Below are positions 18,796 through 18,913 of a stretch of DNA of 18,913 nt, in pieces. Both the position numbers and the translations under genes were made by a program. Position 1 is the stretch's first letter, and every line of letters begins with the position of its first letter. The DNA comes from Podila epigama (taxonomy: Eukaryota > Mortierellomycota > Mortierellomycetes > Mortierellales > Mortierellaceae). The notes below the pieces were generated by a model. It searched no databases. It saw only the letters and a program-made list of their open reading frames with translations, and had not been told where the DNA came from. The DNA lies in contig JAAAVE010000451.1 of the NCBI GenBank assembly GCA_015679605.1, positions 1 to 18,913 on the forward strand, in the 5' to 3' direction.

Positions 18796-18913
18796 GTTTC
18801 TGTTCCAAAAGTCGAGTGTGGAACTCGATAATTTTTATCCCAGTAAGTTTCTGATGATATATCTTTTTTTTTCGTTCACTCCATGGCGCGTTCCATTTTT
18901 TTTTTTTTTTTTT

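Larger units (their letters stand above)
18308..18913. other. 3' UTR and downstream intergenic sequence of the fasciclin gene
   Basis: No coding region is supported. A 6-bp-stem hairpin (CCACTT/AAGTGG, 18314-18330) lies just after the stop codon. AATAAA occurs at 18498-18503 and 18659-18664 as possible polyadenylation signals. An inverted repeat lies at 18765-18795, and T runs occupy ~18864-18872 and 18896-18913 at the window edge. Confidence 0.7.

Noticed and set aside
1-18913. Transposon, CRISPR, tRNA or secondary-metabolite cluster
   Set aside because: No transposase, reverse transcriptase, terminal repeats, spaced direct repeats, tRNA-like fold or biosynthetic domains were seen on either strand. 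The simple repeats do not form a CRISPR-like pattern.
18896-18913. Terminal T run as a polyadenylated end of a minus-strand retroelement
   Set aside because: T runs of similar length occur throughout the non-coding DNA here, and the window edge cuts the context.

Overview
The window looks like nuclear DNA of a filamentous fungus, most likely an early-diverging lineage such as Mortierellomycota. The lineage is my inference: GT-AG introns with recognisable branch sites, AATAAA polyadenylation signals, CA- and pyrimidine-rich leaders, many microsatellites, and an ankyrin-type Rmt2 methyltransferase, which is a fungal/plant family. No tRNA, rRNA, transposon, CRISPR array or prokaryotic-style operon was found.

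Layout: five protein genes. (1) 525-2273 (+) encodes a secreted-type single-pass membrane protein with a Cys-rich ectodomain and a cytosolic tail carrying a PPxY and an LPxY motif. (2) 2655-7091 (-) converges on it and encodes a ~1,478-residue, mostly disordered protein with Gln, Thr and His tracts, its own PPxY and LPxY motifs, and one C-terminal membrane anchor. (3) A 2.5 kb repeat-rich intergenic region follows. (4) 9599-13193 (+) encodes a 561-residue multi-pass membrane protein of unrecognised family in three exons; its first intron appears to be a GC-AG intron and its second is over 1 kb. (5) 13504-14851 (-) encodes Rmt2, a protein arginine delta-N-methyltransferase, in two exons. (6) 15172-18307 (+) encodes a 903-residue, five-FAS1-domain fasciclin membrane protein in four exons, sharing a 320 bp divergent promoter region with Rmt2. 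The last 600 bases are 3' UTR and intergenic sequence with polyadenylation signals and one striking inverted repeat.

The genes do not form one pathway. Four of the five encode membrane proteins. Three carry plausible endolysosomal sorting or ubiquitin-ligase recruitment signals: PPxY/LPxY in genes 1 and 2, and an acidic dileucine in the multi-pass protein. That makes vacuolar or endosomal sorting a tentative shared theme. I found no convincing new multi-gene system. The most novel items are the two orphan proteins (2655-7091 and 9599-13193), the GC-AG intron, and the phase-1 introns at module boundaries of the FAS1 gene. All spliced models come from reading-frame continuity and splice signals only, without transcript data.
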